From Comamonas flocculans (lineage in GTDB: Bacteria > Pseudomonadota > Gammaproteobacteria > Burkholderiales > Burkholderiaceae_C), in NCBI RefSeq assembly GCF_007954405.1, contig NZ_CP042344.1, forward strand, positions 930,001 to 994,000: 64,000 nt of DNA. The letters are read 5' to 3'. The position numbers were made by a program, and so were the translations under genes. The notes below the pieces were generated by a model. That model saw nothing but the letters and a program-made list of their open reading frames with translations. It was not told the DNA's origin and did no database searches. Every line of letters begins with the position of its first letter. Within the stretch, counting starts at the first letter, position 1. Positions 19,879-28,434 of the stretch are shown here, piece by piece.

Positions 19879-20265
19879 ATGAGCCAGAAAATTCCCGCCA
19901 GCCACGTGCGCACCCGGCGCGCCTACGAGGACCCCGCGCCCGACGACGGCGAACGCATCCTGATCGACCGCCTGTGGCCGCGCGGCGTGAAGAAGGAGGC
20001 ACTGCAGCTGGCCGAATGGAACAAGGATCTGGCACCCAGCGCCGAACTGCGCAAATGGTTCGATCACGACCCTGAGCGCTGGCCGGAATTCCGCCGCCGC
20101 TACGCCGCCGAACTGGCCGAACACCCAGAGGCCTTCGAGGCGCTGCGCGAGCGCGCGCGCAAGGGCGTCGTCACGCTGGTCTATGGCGCGCACGACGAGG
20201 AAGTGAACAACGCCGTGGCCCTGCGCGGCTATCTGCTCGGCGCGGGCGGCCTGGACGTCAAATGA
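19879..20265 (+). CDS. DUF488 family protein (YeaO-like)
   Basis: 128 aa. It has the family landmarks RILIDRLWPRGVKKE, WNKDLAPSAELRKWFDHDPERWPEF and VTLVYGAHDEEVNNAVALRGYL. DUF488 proteins are small cytoplasmic proteins of unknown function. The start ATG at 19879 is the one that gives the conserved N-terminus. The stop codon overlaps the ribosome site of the next gene (12 bases to its start), so the two are probably translated together. Confidence 0.88.
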   Translation: MSQKIPASHVRTRRAYEDPAPDDGERILIDRLWPRGVKKEALQLAEWNKDLAPSAELRKWFDHDPERWPEFRRRYAAELAEHPEAFEALRERARKGVVTLVYGAHDEEVNNAVALRGYLLGAGGLDVK

Positions 20266-20276
20266 AGGAGAGCGAC

Positions 20277-20636
20277 ATGCAGCACCCGATGTACCCCGGC
20301 CTGGGCGACGTCCAGATCGCCCGCAAGCGCCGCGAACTGGCACCCCGGCAGCTCGAGGCCTTTCGCGCGTTCAGCGCCGCGGCCTTTGCCGAAGGCGAGC
20401 TGGACGCCAGGACCAAGCAGTTGATCGCCGTCGCCGTGGCGCACGTCACGCAGTGCCCGTACTGCATCCGCGGCCACACCGATGGCGCGCTCAAGGCCGG
20501 CGCCACCGAGGGGCAGATCATGGAAGCGATCTGGGTCGCGGCCGAAATGCGCGCGGGCGGCGCCTATGCGCACTCGGCGCTGGCGATCGACCAGATGGCG
20601 GCGCACGCCGAAGCCGCAGGGGGCCGCACGGCGTAG
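20277..20636 (+). CDS. Carboxymuconolactone decarboxylase/AhpD-like protein
   Basis: 119 aa. It contains the AhpD-like motif C-x2-C-x3-H (QCPYCIRGHT) in the middle, followed by GATEGQIMEAIWVAAEMRAGGAYAHS. Proteins with this motif often have peroxide-linked or disulfide redox activity, whereas true carboxymuconolactone decarboxylases lack it. I therefore favour an alkylhydroperoxidase-like role. The start at 20277 has AAGGAG 7 bases upstream; an in-frame ATG at 20262 overlaps the preceding gene and is less likely. Its stop directly abuts the convergent UvrA-like gene. Confidence 0.88.
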   Translation: MQHPMYPGLGDVQIARKRRELAPRQLEAFRAFSAAAFAEGELDARTKQLIAVAVAHVTQCPYCIRGHTDGALKAGATEGQIMEAIWVAAEMRAGGAYAHSALAIDQMAAHAEAAGGRTA

Positions 20637-23600
20637 TCAGCCGCGCGCCAGCACCGGCGCCAGCGCCTGCCCGGTGTGTGTGCCCAGGCGCACCAGTTCT
20701 TCCGGCGTGCCGCTGGCCACGATGCGCCCGCCGCCCGCGCCGCCTTCGGGGCCGAGGTCGATCACCCAGTCGGCCTCGGCGATCACGTCCAGGTCGTGCT
20801 CGATGACGAGCACGCTGTGGCCGCCATCGACCAGGCGGTGCAGCACGCGGATGAGCTTGTCCACGTCGGCCATGTGCAGGCCGACGGTAGGTTCATCGAG
20901 CACGTAGAGCGTGTGCGGCGTCTTCTGCCCCCGGCGGGTCACGTCATCGCGCACCTTGGTGAGTTCGGTCACCAGCTTGATGCGCTGCGCCTCGCCGCCC
21001 GAGAGCGTGGGCGAGGGCTGGCCCAGCGTGAGGTAGCCCAGGCCCACGTCCTTCAGGAGCTGCAACGGGTGCGCGATGGCGGGCATGCTGGCGAAAAAGT
21101 CGACCGCCTCGTCCACCTCCATGCGCAGCACCTCGCCTATGCTCTTGCCGCGCCAGGTGACGGCCAGCGTCTCGGGGTTGAAGCGCGCGCCGTGGCAGAC
21201 CTCGCAGGGCAGCTTCACGTCGGGCAGGAAGCTCATCTCTATGGTGCGCATGCCCTGCCCCTCGCAGGACGGGCAGCGGCCCGCGCCGGTGTTGAAACTG
21301 AAGCGCCCGGCGGCGTAGCCGCGCGCCTTGGCTTCCAGGGTTTCGGCAAAGAGCTTGCGGATCAGGTCCCAGAAACCGATGTAGGTCGCGGGGCAGGAGC
21401 GCGGCGTCTTGCCTATAGGTGTCTGGTCCACTTCCAGCACGCGGTCTATCGCCTCGAAGCCCGAGAGGCCGGTGCAGCCGATCAGCGGCGGTGCCTTGCC
21501 GTCCCTGTCCATGGCCTCGCGCCCGGCCCTGGTCTGGCGCTGGGCCACCCAGGCCGCCACGTTGGTCAGCAGCACGTCGCGCGCCAGCGTGGATTTGCCC
21601 GAGCCGGAAACACCGGTGATGGCGACGAGGCGGTTGAGCGGCACACGGGCGGTGAGGTGCTGCAGGTTGTGCAGGCTGGCGTCGTGCACGGTGAGCCAGC
21701 GCAGGGCGGGGGAAGAGGGAGCGAAAACCGCAGCGGCATCCACTCCCTCCCCCTTTGGGGGAGGGTTGGGGTGGGGGCTGGAAGCTTCCGCTTTGATAGC
21801 TGATCGCGCTTGCTGGGCAAGCGTTTGGGGCTGATTTGACTGATATTTTCCAGAGGCGGCACCGGGCTGGCCCCCACCCCTGCCCTCCCCCAGAGGGGGA
21901 GGGAGCAAGAGAGCGCCCTCCTGCGACGGGGGAGGGGGTAATACCGTCCGGCGCGCTTGCAACGGGTGGCGCATCGCATGCAGCAGATAACGCCCGGTCT
22001 GCGAATCGGGCGCGGCCTCGATGTCGGCCACGCTGCCTTCGGCGATCAGCCGCCCGCCGCGCTTGCCGGCGCTGGGGCCGATGTCGATCAGGTGCTCGGC
22101 CCTGCGGATGGTGTCTTCGTCGTGCTCGACGACGACCAGGGTGTTGCCCTTGTCGCTCAGGCTCTGCAATGCGTTCAGCAGGATGCGGTTGTCGCGCGCG
22201 TGCAGGCCTATGGTCGGCTCATCGAGCACGTAGCACACGCCCTGCAGGTTGCTGCCCAGCTGCGCCGCCAGACGAATGCGCTGCGCCTCGCCACCACTCA
22301 GGCTGGGCGCGCCGCGGTCCAGCGTGAGGTAGGACAGGCCCACCTCCTCCAGAAAGGCCAGACGGCTCTCGATCTCGGGCAGCAGGTCGCGCGCGATCTC
22401 GGCGTCGCGGCCATCGAGCTTGAGCCCCCGCACCCAGGCGCGCACGTCGGCTACCGAGAGCTGCGCCACGTCGGTGATGGGTCGGCCGTCGAACAGCACG
22501 GCGCGCGCCACCGGGTTCAGCCGCGTGCCGTGGCAGGTGGGGCAAGGCACGTCTTCCAGATCTTCCAGCTCAGGCTCGCCAAAGGTCTTTTCGCGCCCGA
22601 GCTCACGGTCGGCGTGCAGGGATTCGTCGATCACCTTGCGCTGCGCGCGCGTGAGCTGCACGCCGGTGCCCATGCAGTCCGGGCACCAGCCGTGTTTGCT
22701 GTTGTAGCTGAACAGTCGCGGATCGGCCTCGGCATAGCTGGTGGCGCAGACCGGGCAGGCGCGCTGGGTGGAGAAGACCTGCACCCTGCCTATGCCCGCC
22801 GTGGGCCGGCCCTGCGCCAGCGCGGCCTCCAGCCCCTGCATCTGGCTCAGCACCTGCACCACGCCCTTGCCCAGCGCCAGCGCCTTTTCCAATTGCTCGC
22901 GCAGCAGGGCTTCATCCCTGGGTACCACGTCGAGGCTGAACACCGGCAGTTCGATGTTGTGCTCCTTGAAGCGATCGAGGCGCGGAAAACCCGTGGTCGG
23001 CAGGAATTCACCATCGACGCGCAGATGCGTGTAGCCGCGCGGGCGCGCCCAGTCGGCCAGTTCGGTATAGACACCCTTGCGCCCCACCACCAGCGGCGCG
23101 AGCAGGCCGACGTGCTGGCCGCGGTAGTCGCGCAGCACCTGCGCGACGATGCTTTCCACGCTCTGCGGCGCTACCTTCGCGCCGTCGTGGATGCAATGCT
23201 GCACACCGAGCTTGACGTAGAGCAGGCGCAGGAAGTGCCAGATCTCGGTGGTCGTGCCCACGGTGCTCTTGCGCCCGCCGCGCGAGAGGCGCTGCTCGAT
23301 CGCCACCGTCGGCGGAATGCCATAGACCGCATCCACCTCGGGCCGGCCGGCCGGCTGCACGATGGAGCGCGCGTAGGCGTTGAGCGATTCGAGGTAGCGC
23401 CGCTGGCCTTCGTTGAACAGGATGTCGAAGGCGAGCGTGGATTTGCCCGAGCCGGAGACGCCGGTGATGACGTTGAACTTGCCGCGCGGGATGTTGACCG
23501 AGAGGTGCCGCAGGTTGTGCTCGCGGGCGTTGACGATCTGTATGTCTCCCTCCCCCTTTGGGGGAGGGTGGGGGTGGGGGCCAGCGGCGCTTGCAGAAGA

Positions 23601-26600
23601 AACCGCCGCCCTTGATACGCCCCGGCCCCCATCCCTGCCTTTCCCCAAAGGGGGAAGGGGTGAAAACTCACGCGCCGTCTGCAGTCCCACCCCCAGCGCC
23701 GCCTCATACTCGCGCAGCGCCTGCGCGGTGTATGAGCCCGGGTGCTGGCGCAGCTCCTCGGGCGGCCCTTCGGCCACCAGCTCGCCACCCGCATCGCCGC
23801 CATCGGGGCCGAGGTCGATCACCCAATCGCTCGCGCGGATCACGTCGAGGTTGTGCTCGATCACGATCAGCGAATGCCCGGCATCCAGCAGCTTTCTCAG
23901 CGCCCGCATCAGCTTGGCGATGTCGTCGAAGTGCAGCCCCGTGGTCGGCTCGTCGAACAGGAAAAGCTGGCCCTTGCGCGCCACTGGCTGGCGCGATTTG
24001 CTGCGCACGCGCGCGGCTTCGGCAAGAAAACCGGCAAGCTTCAGGCGCTGCGCCTCGCCGCCCGAGAGCGTGGGCACGGGCTGGCCCAGGCGCACGTATT
24101 CCAGGCCCACGTCCATGATGGGCGCCAGCGCGCGCCTGACCTCCGCGTCGGCGGCAAAAAGCTGCGCCGCCTCGCTCACCGTGAGGTCGAGCACGTCGGC
24201 CACGTTGAGCAGCCGCCCGCCGCGCTCCACGCGCACCTCCAGCACCTCGGGGCGGTAGCGCTGGCCATTGCAGTCGGGGCAGCGCAGATACACATCCGAC
24301 AGAAACTGCATCTCCACATGCTCGAAGCCCGAGCCGCCGCAAGTCGGGCAGCGCCCGTCGCCGCTGTTGAAGCTGAACTTGGCGGCGGTGTAGCCGCGCT
24401 CTCTGGACAGTGGCGCGGCGGCAAAAATCTCGCGGATGCCGTCCCACGCGCCGACGTAGCTCGCGGGGTTGGAGCGCGCCGTCTTGCCTATGGGCGACTG
24501 GTCCACGAAGACCGCATCGCTCAGAAAGTCCGCGCCCAGCAGCCTGTCGTGACGGCCCGGCGCCTCGGTAGCCTTGCCGAAGTGGCGCATCAGCGCGGGC
24601 GCGAGCACGTCCTGAATCAGCGTGGACTTGCCCGAGCCGGACACGCCGGTCACCGTCACCAGCCGCTGCAGCGGGAACTGCACCGTGATGCCCTTGAGGT
24701 TGTGCTCGCGCGCGCCTTCCAGAATCAGGCGCGGCGTGGACTCCGCCACCAGCCGCTTGAAGCCCATGCCGACGGACTTGCGCGCACCAAGGTAGGCACC
24801 GGTCAGCGTGTCGGCCTGGCGCAGCGCAGCCACGGCGCCATCGAAGACGATCTGCCCGCCGCGTTCGCCGGGCCCCGGGCCCATGTCGATGATGCGGTCG
24901 GCACAAAGCATCACGGCCGGGTCGTGCTCGACGACGACGAGGGTGTTGCCCGCATCGACGAGGCGACGCATCGCCACGTTGATGCGGTCCATGTCGCGCG
25001 GGTGCAGGCCGATGCTGGGCTCATCGAGCACGAACAGCGTATTCACCAGCGAGGTGCCCAGCGCCGTGGTCAGGTTGATGCGCTGCACCTCGCCGCCGCT
25101 GAGCGTGCGGCTCTGGCGGTCGAGCGTGAGGTAGCCGATGCCGACGTCGCAGAGGTATTTGAGGCGGGTAGCGATTTCTTCGAGGATTTGCGCGCGCGCC
25201 TGCGCCTGCGCATTGACTCCCTCCCCCGCTGGGGGAGGGTGGGGGTGGGGGCCAGCGGCGTCCACATCCACAAGATCGCCTGAACTTGGCACCGTCAGCC
25301 CCCACCCCTGCCCTCCCCCAAAGGGGGAGGGAGAAAGAAGCAGCCGCTGCACGAACTGCCGCAACTTCACCAGCGGCAGCATCACCAGGTCATGCAAGCA
25401 CAGCCCCGGCAGCGCCTCCAGCTGCGCCCGGCTCCACTGCACCCCCTGCGGCATGAAGCGCGCGGCGGGTGCCAGCACCGCGTCCGCATCCTCCTTGCTG
25501 CCCACGCGCCACAGCAGGCTCTCGGTCTTGAGCCGCGCACCGCTGCACACCGGGCAGGGGGTGTAACTGCGGTACTTGGACAGCAGCACGCGGATGTGCA
25601 TCTTGTAGGCCTTGGTCTCCAGATACGCGAAGAAGCGCCGGATGCCATACCACTGGCGGTTCCAGTTGCCCTCGCGGTAGTCCGGCGTGCCCTCGATGAC
25701 CCAGCGCCGCTGCGCCTCGGTGAGCTTGTTCCACGGCGTGTCGCGCGGGATGCCGGCGGCCTCACCCCAGCGCATCAGGTCGTCCTGGATTTCCTTCCAC
25801 GCGGGCGTCTGGATGGCCTTGATGGCCCCGGCGCGCAGCGTGAGTTTTTCGTCGGGGATGACCAGCCCCCAATCCACGCCGATCACGCGGCCAAACCCAC
25901 GGCAGGTCTCGCACGCGCCCACGGGCGAGTTGAAAGAGAACATCGAGGCGATGGGCTCGGCGTAGCGGATGTCGCTCTCCGGGCAGTGCAGGCCGGTGGA
26001 AAAACGCCAGATATCCTGCGTCTCTCCCTCCTCACCCAGCACATACACCGCCATGCGCCCGCCGCCGCGCAGCAGCGCGGTTTCCAGCGCCTCCATCACG
26101 CGCGCGCGCTCGACCCTGGAAAAACGAAAGCGGTCGGCCACCACGTCCAGCAGCTTCTTGCCCTCCACCTCGCGCTCGGCCTGCACGCGCGTGAAGCCGC
26201 TGGCGGACAGCCACTGCTGCATCTGCTCGGCCGTGGTGCCGCCCGGCAGCTCGGTGGCAAAGGTCAGAACGATGCGCGGGTCGCCCGCGAGGCCATGCGC
26301 CCCCACGCTCCCCGCTGCGCGTGGTTCGCCGCCCCCCAAGGGGGCTGATTCGCCTTGGGGCGGCCCGGCGGTGAATCCGCAGCGCCGCTGCAGTTCGTCA
26401 TGGATGCTCTGCACGTTGTCGTGGCGCACCGGCAGCGCGGTCTGCCGGTCAAAAAGCTGGCCGGCGCGTGCGAACAGCAGCTTGAGGTGGTCGTTGAGCT
26501 CCGTCATCGTGCCCACGGTGGAGCGGCTGGAGCGCACCGGGTTGGTCTGGTCGATGGCGATCGCGGGCGGCACACCCTCCACCTTGTCCACCGCCGGCTT

Positions 26601-26813
26601 GTCCATGCGATCCAGAAACTGGCGCGCGTAGGGGCTGAAGGTCTCGACATAGCGCCGCTGCCCCTCGGCGTACAGCGTATCGAACACCAGGCTGGATTTG
26701 CCACTGCCGCTCGGGCCGGTGACCACCGTCAGCGTGCCGGTGGCGATATCGAGGTCGAGGTTCTTGAGGTTGTGCTGGCGGGCTCCGCGTATGCGGATGC
26801 GTCCCTGGGACAT
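20637..26813 (-). CDS. uvrA: UvrA-like excinuclease ATPase, tandem four-cassette form
   Basis: 2058 aa, about twice a normal UvrA. Four P-loops are visible: GPSGSGKSS near residue 34, then three GVSGSGKST sites. Each is matched by an LSGGE signature, and zinc-finger CPxC pairs occur in the second and fourth ATPase regions (CPTCGGSGFEHVE, CPSCEGQGMRTIE). It thus looks like two UvrA proteins fused head to tail. Such long UvrA paralogues are known in Burkholderiales, and a canonical UvrA may exist elsewhere in the genome. At least four segments (about residues 148-172, 493-533, 1051-1090 and 1626-1691) are repeat-derived and interrupt conserved sequence while keeping the frame. Role: DNA damage recognition or a related ATPase function. 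Confidence 0.88.
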   Translation of the reverse strand: MSQGRIRIRGARQHNLKNLDLDIATGTLTVVTGPSGSGKSSLVFDTLYAEGQRRYVETFSPYARQFLDRMDKPAVDKVEGVPPAIAIDQTNPVRSSRSTVGTMTELNDHLKLLFARAGQLFDRQTALPVRHDNVQSIHDELQRRCGFTAGPPQGESAPLGGGEPRAAGSVGAHGLAGDPRIVLTFATELPGGTTAEQMQQWLSASGFTRVQAEREVEGKKLLDVVADRFRFSRVERARVMEALETALLRGGGRMAVYVLGEEGETQDIWRFSTGLHCPESDIRYAEPIASMFSFNSPVGACETCRGFGRVIGVDWGLVIPDEKLTLRAGAIKAIQTPAWKEIQDDLMRWGEAAGIPRDTPWNKLTEAQRRWVIEGTPDYREGNWNRQWYGIRRFFAYLETKAYKMHIRVLLSKYRSYTPCPVCSGARLKTESLLWRVGSKEDADAVLAPAARFMPQGVQWSRAQLEALPGLCLHDLVMLPLVKLRQFVQRLLLSPSPFGGGQGWGLTVPSSGDLVDVDAAGPHPHPPPAGEGVNAQAQARAQILEEIATRLKYLCDVGIGYLTLDRQSRTLSGGEVQRINLTTALGTSLVNTLFVLDEPSIGLHPRDMDRINVAMRRLVDAGNTLVVVEHDPAVMLCADRIIDMGPGPGERGGQIVFDGAVAALRQADTLTGAYLGARKSVGMGFKRLVAESTPRLILEGAREHNLKGITVQFPLQRLVTVTGVSGSGKSTLIQDVLAPALMRHFGKATEAPGRHDRLLGADFLSDAVFVDQSPIGKTARSNPASYVGAWDGIREIFAAAPLSRERGYTAAKFSFNSGDGRCPTCGGSGFEHVEMQFLSDVYLRCPDCNGQRYRPEVLEVRVERGGRLLNVADVLDLTVSEAAQLFAADAEVRRALAPIMDVGLEYVRLGQPVPTLSGGEAQRLKLAGFLAEAARVRSKSRQPVARKGQLFLFDEPTTGLHFDDIAKLMRALRKLLDAGHSLIVIEHNLDVIRASDWVIDLGPDGGDAGGELVAEGPPEELRQHPGSYTAQALREYEAALGVGLQTAREFSPLPPLGKGRDGGRGVSRAAVSSASAAGPHPHPPPKGEGDIQIVNAREHNLRHLSVNIPRGKFNVITGVSGSGKSTLAFDILFNEGQRRYLESLNAYARSIVQPAGRPEVDAVYGIPPTVAIEQRLSRGGRKSTVGTTTEIWHFLRLLYVKLGVQHCIHDGAKVAPQSVESIVAQVLRDYRGQHVGLLAPLVVGRKGVYTELADWARPRGYTHLRVDGEFLPTTGFPRLDRFKEHNIELPVFSLDVVPRDEALLREQLEKALALGKGVVQVLSQMQGLEAALAQGRPTAGIGRVQVFSTQRACPVCATSYAEADPRLFSYNSKHGWCPDCMGTGVQLTRAQRKVIDESLHADRELGREKTFGEPELEDLEDVPCPTCHGTRLNPVARAVLFDGRPITDVAQLSVADVRAWVRGLKLDGRDAEIARDLLPEIESRLAFLEEVGLSYLTLDRGAPSLSGGEAQRIRLAAQLGSNLQGVCYVLDEPTIGLHARDNRILLNALQSLSDKGNTLVVVEHDEDTIRRAEHLIDIGPSAGKRGGRLIAEGSVADIEAAPDSQTGRYLLHAMRHPLQARRTVLPPPPSQEGALLLPPPLGEGRGGGQPGAASGKYQSNQPQTLAQQARSAIKAEASSPHPNPPPKGEGVDAAAVFAPSSPALRWLTVHDASLHNLQHLTARVPLNRLVAITGVSGSGKSTLARDVLLTNVAAWVAQRQTRAGREAMDRDGKAPPLIGCTGLSGFEAIDRVLEVDQTPIGKTPRSCPATYIGFWDLIRKLFAETLEAKARGYAAGRFSFNTGAGRCPSCEGQGMRTIEMSFLPDVKLPCEVCHGARFNPETLAVTWRGKSIGEVLRMEVDEAVDFFASMPAIAHPLQLLKDVGLGYLTLGQPSPTLSGGEAQRIKLVTELTKVRDDVTRRGQKTPHTLYVLDEPTVGLHMADVDKLIRVLHRLVDGGHSVLVIEHDLDVIAEADWVIDLGPEGGAGGGRIVASGTPEELVRLGTHTGQALAPVLARG
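21743..21938. repeat. REP-like family A element pair with a nested family B copy, inside uvrA-like gene
   Basis: Two GGGGGAGGG-type palindromes face each other (21743-21780 and 21868-21905), with a third partial copy at 21914-21938. A family B repeat (21791-21852) lies between them. All of it is translated in frame. The encoded stretch includes PHPNPPPKGEG and a PPPLGEGRGGG-type segment. Confidence 0.85.
21791..21852. repeat. Dispersed repeat, family B copy 3, inside uvrA-like gene
   Basis: Plus strand starts with TTTGATAGCTGATCGCGCTT, then GCTGGGCAAGCGTTTGGGGC and a TGATTTGACTGATATTTT tail. On the coding (minus) strand it encodes SNQPQTLAQQARSAIK in frame. Confidence 0.85.
23546..23662. repeat. 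REP-like family A element pair inside uvrA-like gene
   Basis: An inverted pair: CTCCCTCCCCCTTTGGGGGA followed by GGGTGGGGGTGGGGGCC on the left, and GGCCCCCATCCCTGCC followed by TTTCCCCAAAGGGGGAAGGG on the right. It is read through by the uvrA-like frame (about residues 1051-1090), between the second and third ATPase cassettes. Confidence 0.85.
25217..25333. repeat. REP-like family A element pair inside uvrA-like gene
   Basis: The same inverted pair as at 23546, with CTCCCTCCCCCGCTGGGGGA on the left and CCCTCCCCCAAAGGGGGAGG on the right. It is read in frame (about residues 493-533), within the first UvrA half just before the LSGGEVQRI signature region. Confidence 0.85.
26298..26371. repeat. 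REP-like family C palindrome inside uvrA-like gene
   Basis: CGCCCCCACGCTCCCCGCTG, then GCCCCCCAAGGGGGC and CGCCTTGGGGCGGCCCGGCG. It contains nested palindromes and is translated in frame (about residues 148-172). It resembles a repeat common in Comamonadaceae genomes that I recognise from memory. No second copy was found in this window. Confidence 0.6.
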
Positions 26814-26939
26814 GCGGCTGGCCTGTGGGTGGGTGGGGCAAAAATTCTAGGCCGTAGACGCAGGAAGGGTTGGAACTGGGGTTACTCGATGCTGTGGCAA
26901 GCCAGCAGACAAACGCCATCGCACGGAAAAGCCCATGCG

Positions 26940-27239
26940 CTACGGCGTGCGCTGCCGATCACGCCAATAGCCGGGCTTGCGATGCTGGTGCGCAACCGCA
27001 AGCACCAACACCCCCGCATCGTCTGTGGCGTAGATCACGCTGTAGGGAAAACGCCGCAGACGGCACTGCCGCAGATCAGGCGTCAACGGATGCCAGGCCA
27101 GCGGAAACTGCTCGGTCAGCCGCAGCGCCTGCAAAAATTCAAGCAAAAAGCGCTCGCCCAAACCCGGTGCCTGATCGGCATACCACGCAACGGCTTCATC
27201 CAGCTCCGCCTGCGCAGGCTCAAGCAGCCGAAGGCTCAT
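26940..27239 (-). CDS. RelE/ParE family toxin
   Basis: 99 aa starting at ATG 27239. The RelE/ParE fold is indicated by LLEPAQAELDEAVAWYADQAPGLGERFLLE at the N-terminus and by RRFPYSVIYATDDAGVLVLAVAHQHRKPGYW at the C-terminus. Such toxins inhibit gyrase or cleave mRNA; which applies here is unknown. Its start overlaps the antitoxin stop by ATGA, the usual antitoxin-first arrangement. It is 126 bases downstream, in window terms, of the uvrA-like start and is transcribed in the same direction. Confidence 0.88.
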   Translation of the reverse strand: MSLRLLEPAQAELDEAVAWYADQAPGLGERFLLEFLQALRLTEQFPLAWHPLTPDLRQCRLRRFPYSVIYATDDAGVLVLAVAHQHRKPGYWRDRQRTP

Positions 27240-27469
27240 GCGCCAGAGGTGCTGATCGCGTACTTCGCAATCACATCCGGCAACGCCACCGCGCCGATTT
27301 CTCCACGCCGGTAAGCAGCCAGGCGGGCCTGGGCTTCCTGCGCCCACAGATCGCGGATGGACGCATCAGCCTGGTCGAGACTGTCCAGAATCTGCTCGAC
27401 TACCTGCAGGCGTTCCTTCGGCTGCAACTTCAAGGCCTGTGCACTGAGGGTTTGAACGGCGGATGTCAT
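27236..27469 (-). CDS. Addiction module antitoxin (Unstab_antitox/CHP02574-like)
   Basis: 77 aa. The helical LKLQPKERLQVVEQILDSLD segment and the following WAQEAQARLAAYRRGEIGAV are typical of the small unstable antitoxins paired with ParE toxins. The start ATG at 27469 was chosen because upstream codons are not conserved. It would bind and neutralise the downstream toxin and repress the operon. The 124 bases upstream (27470-27593) hold no gene that I can see and probably contain its promoter. Confidence 0.85.
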   Translation of the reverse strand: MTSAVQTLSAQALKLQPKERLQVVEQILDSLDQADASIRDLWAQEAQARLAAYRRGEIGAVALPDVIAKYAISTSGA

Positions 27470-27593
27470 GTCGTACTCCGGGTGTGGATCCATCGGATGC
27501 CGATACGTCGGCCCACGGTTTCAGTGTAGCTTTGAGCACGCGAAGTCCAAAGCTGAAGACTTCACGGGGTGCGCCGCCCCCAGACGTGCCCGA

Positions 27594-27845
27594 TCACGCG
27601 GTTTGCGCGTTTTCCACCAGGCCATGCAGACGCGCGGCAGACAATTCCAGTCCGTTGGGCCAGCACAGCGCACCCGCGTCGACAAAGCAGCGCGCAAAGC
27701 AAGCCGCGTCGCGCAAAGGCTCAAGCAACGGCCCCTGGCGGGTGGCGAGGTAGGCGCCGCCATCAAAAACGCCATGCACGCCATCGCTGAACACCAGCGC
27801 CAGCCGGTGTTTGCCAAATGAAGTGACCTCAAGCAACTTGATCAC
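27594..27845 (-). CDS. DUF2442 domain protein (second copy)
   Basis: 83 aa, GTG start at 27845 overlapping the stop of the truncated DUF4160 frame (GTGA). It has the family pattern LALVFSDGVHGVFD...GPLLEPLRD...F...VDAGALCWPNGLELSAARLHG. The function of DUF2442 is unknown; the domain is often encoded next to DUF4160. It is the last gene of a tandem of two DUF4160-DUF2442 units downstream of the MmeI-like gene. Confidence 0.8.
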   Translation of the reverse strand: MIKLLEVTSFGKHRLALVFSDGVHGVFDGGAYLATRQGPLLEPLRDAACFARCFVDAGALCWPNGLELSAARLHGLVENAQTA

Positions 27846-27952
27846 GATCTGCTCCTTGAATGCGGTCCAGATTCAACGTGAATGTGTGGCGGCGGATGAT
27901 CGTCGTGCCACATGCGCACGATGATGCCGAAGAAGATCGCGATGGTGGGCAT
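27842..27952 (-). pseudogene. Truncated DUF4160 protein
   Basis: 36 codons only: MPTIAIFFGIIVRMWHDDHP followed by PPHIHV, which is the conserved first third of DUF4160, then an unrelated tail to a stop. Members are usually about 80 aa. The missing part is not found in another frame, because the next gene starts immediately, so this is a deletion and not a simple frameshift. It could still be translated and couple to the DUF2442 gene it overlaps. Confidence 0.75.
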
Positions 27953-27955
27953 GAC

Positions 27956-28207
27956 TCACACCGGCGCGTGCTGCACCCTGCGCGTCCGATCGGCTTGCCC
28001 TGCGAGCAGACCCTCGACCGAAATGTCTTCATCCAGAGCCTCCCAATGCAGACCGTAGCGGCTCAGCTCGACCTGAGCGCGTTGCTGCGGATTGGCACCC
28101 AGCAGACGCGGAAACCAGGCCAGCGGTGCGGCGATGGTGCGCCCATCGGACAAATCGACCCACAGCATGTCCGCATCAAACCGCACGGCTTTAGGCGAAA
28201 TGGTCAT
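27956..28207 (-). CDS. DUF2442 domain protein (first copy)
   Basis: 83 aa from ATG 28207. The family pattern is seen in AVRFDADMLWVDLSDGRTIAAPLAWFPRL and in the C-terminal YGLHWEALDEDISVEGLL. The start lies inside the 3' end of the upstream DUF4160 gene (17-base overlap), pointing to translational coupling. Function unknown; the pairing with DUF4160 resembles a two-gene module. Confidence 0.85.
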   Translation of the reverse strand: MTISPKAVRFDADMLWVDLSDGRTIAAPLAWFPRLLGANPQQRAQVELSRYGLHWEALDEDISVEGLLAGQADRTRRVQHAPV

Positions 28208-28433
28208 TCCACGCCCTTTCAATCAAAGTCTGGTTCTCGACCACCAGTTCGCGCAGTTTACGCAAGGTGCTGGCATCAAAGCCATCGCTGTCGGCCAGAT
28301 AGACCTCCGGCGCCAGCCAGAATTTTGCTTCGCCCTCGCCACTGCGTACATGCACATGCATGGCTTCACGCGGATTGCCTTCGTTGGAGTAGAAGAAAAA
28401 GCGAAACGCTTGGTGGCGGAAGATGACAGGCAC
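28191..28433 (-). CDS. DUF4160 domain protein (intact copy)
   Basis: 80 aa with a GTG start at 28433, one base after the stop of the MmeI-like gene. It has the family features MPVIFRHQAFRFFFYSNEG, the His-rich MHVHVRSGEGEAKFWL and a C-terminal helix LRKLRELVVENQTLIERAW. Function unknown. Because it directly follows the restriction-modification gene and overlaps the next DUF2442 gene, all are probably in one transcript. Confidence 0.82.
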   Translation of the reverse strand: MPVIFRHQAFRFFFYSNEGNPREAMHVHVRSGEGEAKFWLAPEVYLADSDGFDASTLRKLRELVVENQTLIERAWNDHFA

Positions 28434-28434
28434 G

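Noticed and set aside
16119..19913. Very long open frame on the minus strand (over 1200 codons) opposite the FecR/TPR gene
   Set aside because: It is antisense to a gene with clear domains. High GC makes the opposite frame stop-poor. Its composition is Gln/Ala/His/Gly-rich with no recognisable domain.
20262..20276. Earlier ATG (20262) for the AhpD-like gene
   Set aside because: It would overlap the DUF488 stop, and the AAGGAG ribosome site lies between it and the better start at 20277.
27842..27952. Truncated DUF4160 considered as a sequencing frameshift
   Set aside because: The missing two thirds cannot be found in another frame; the next gene begins at once, so a deletion is the simpler reading.
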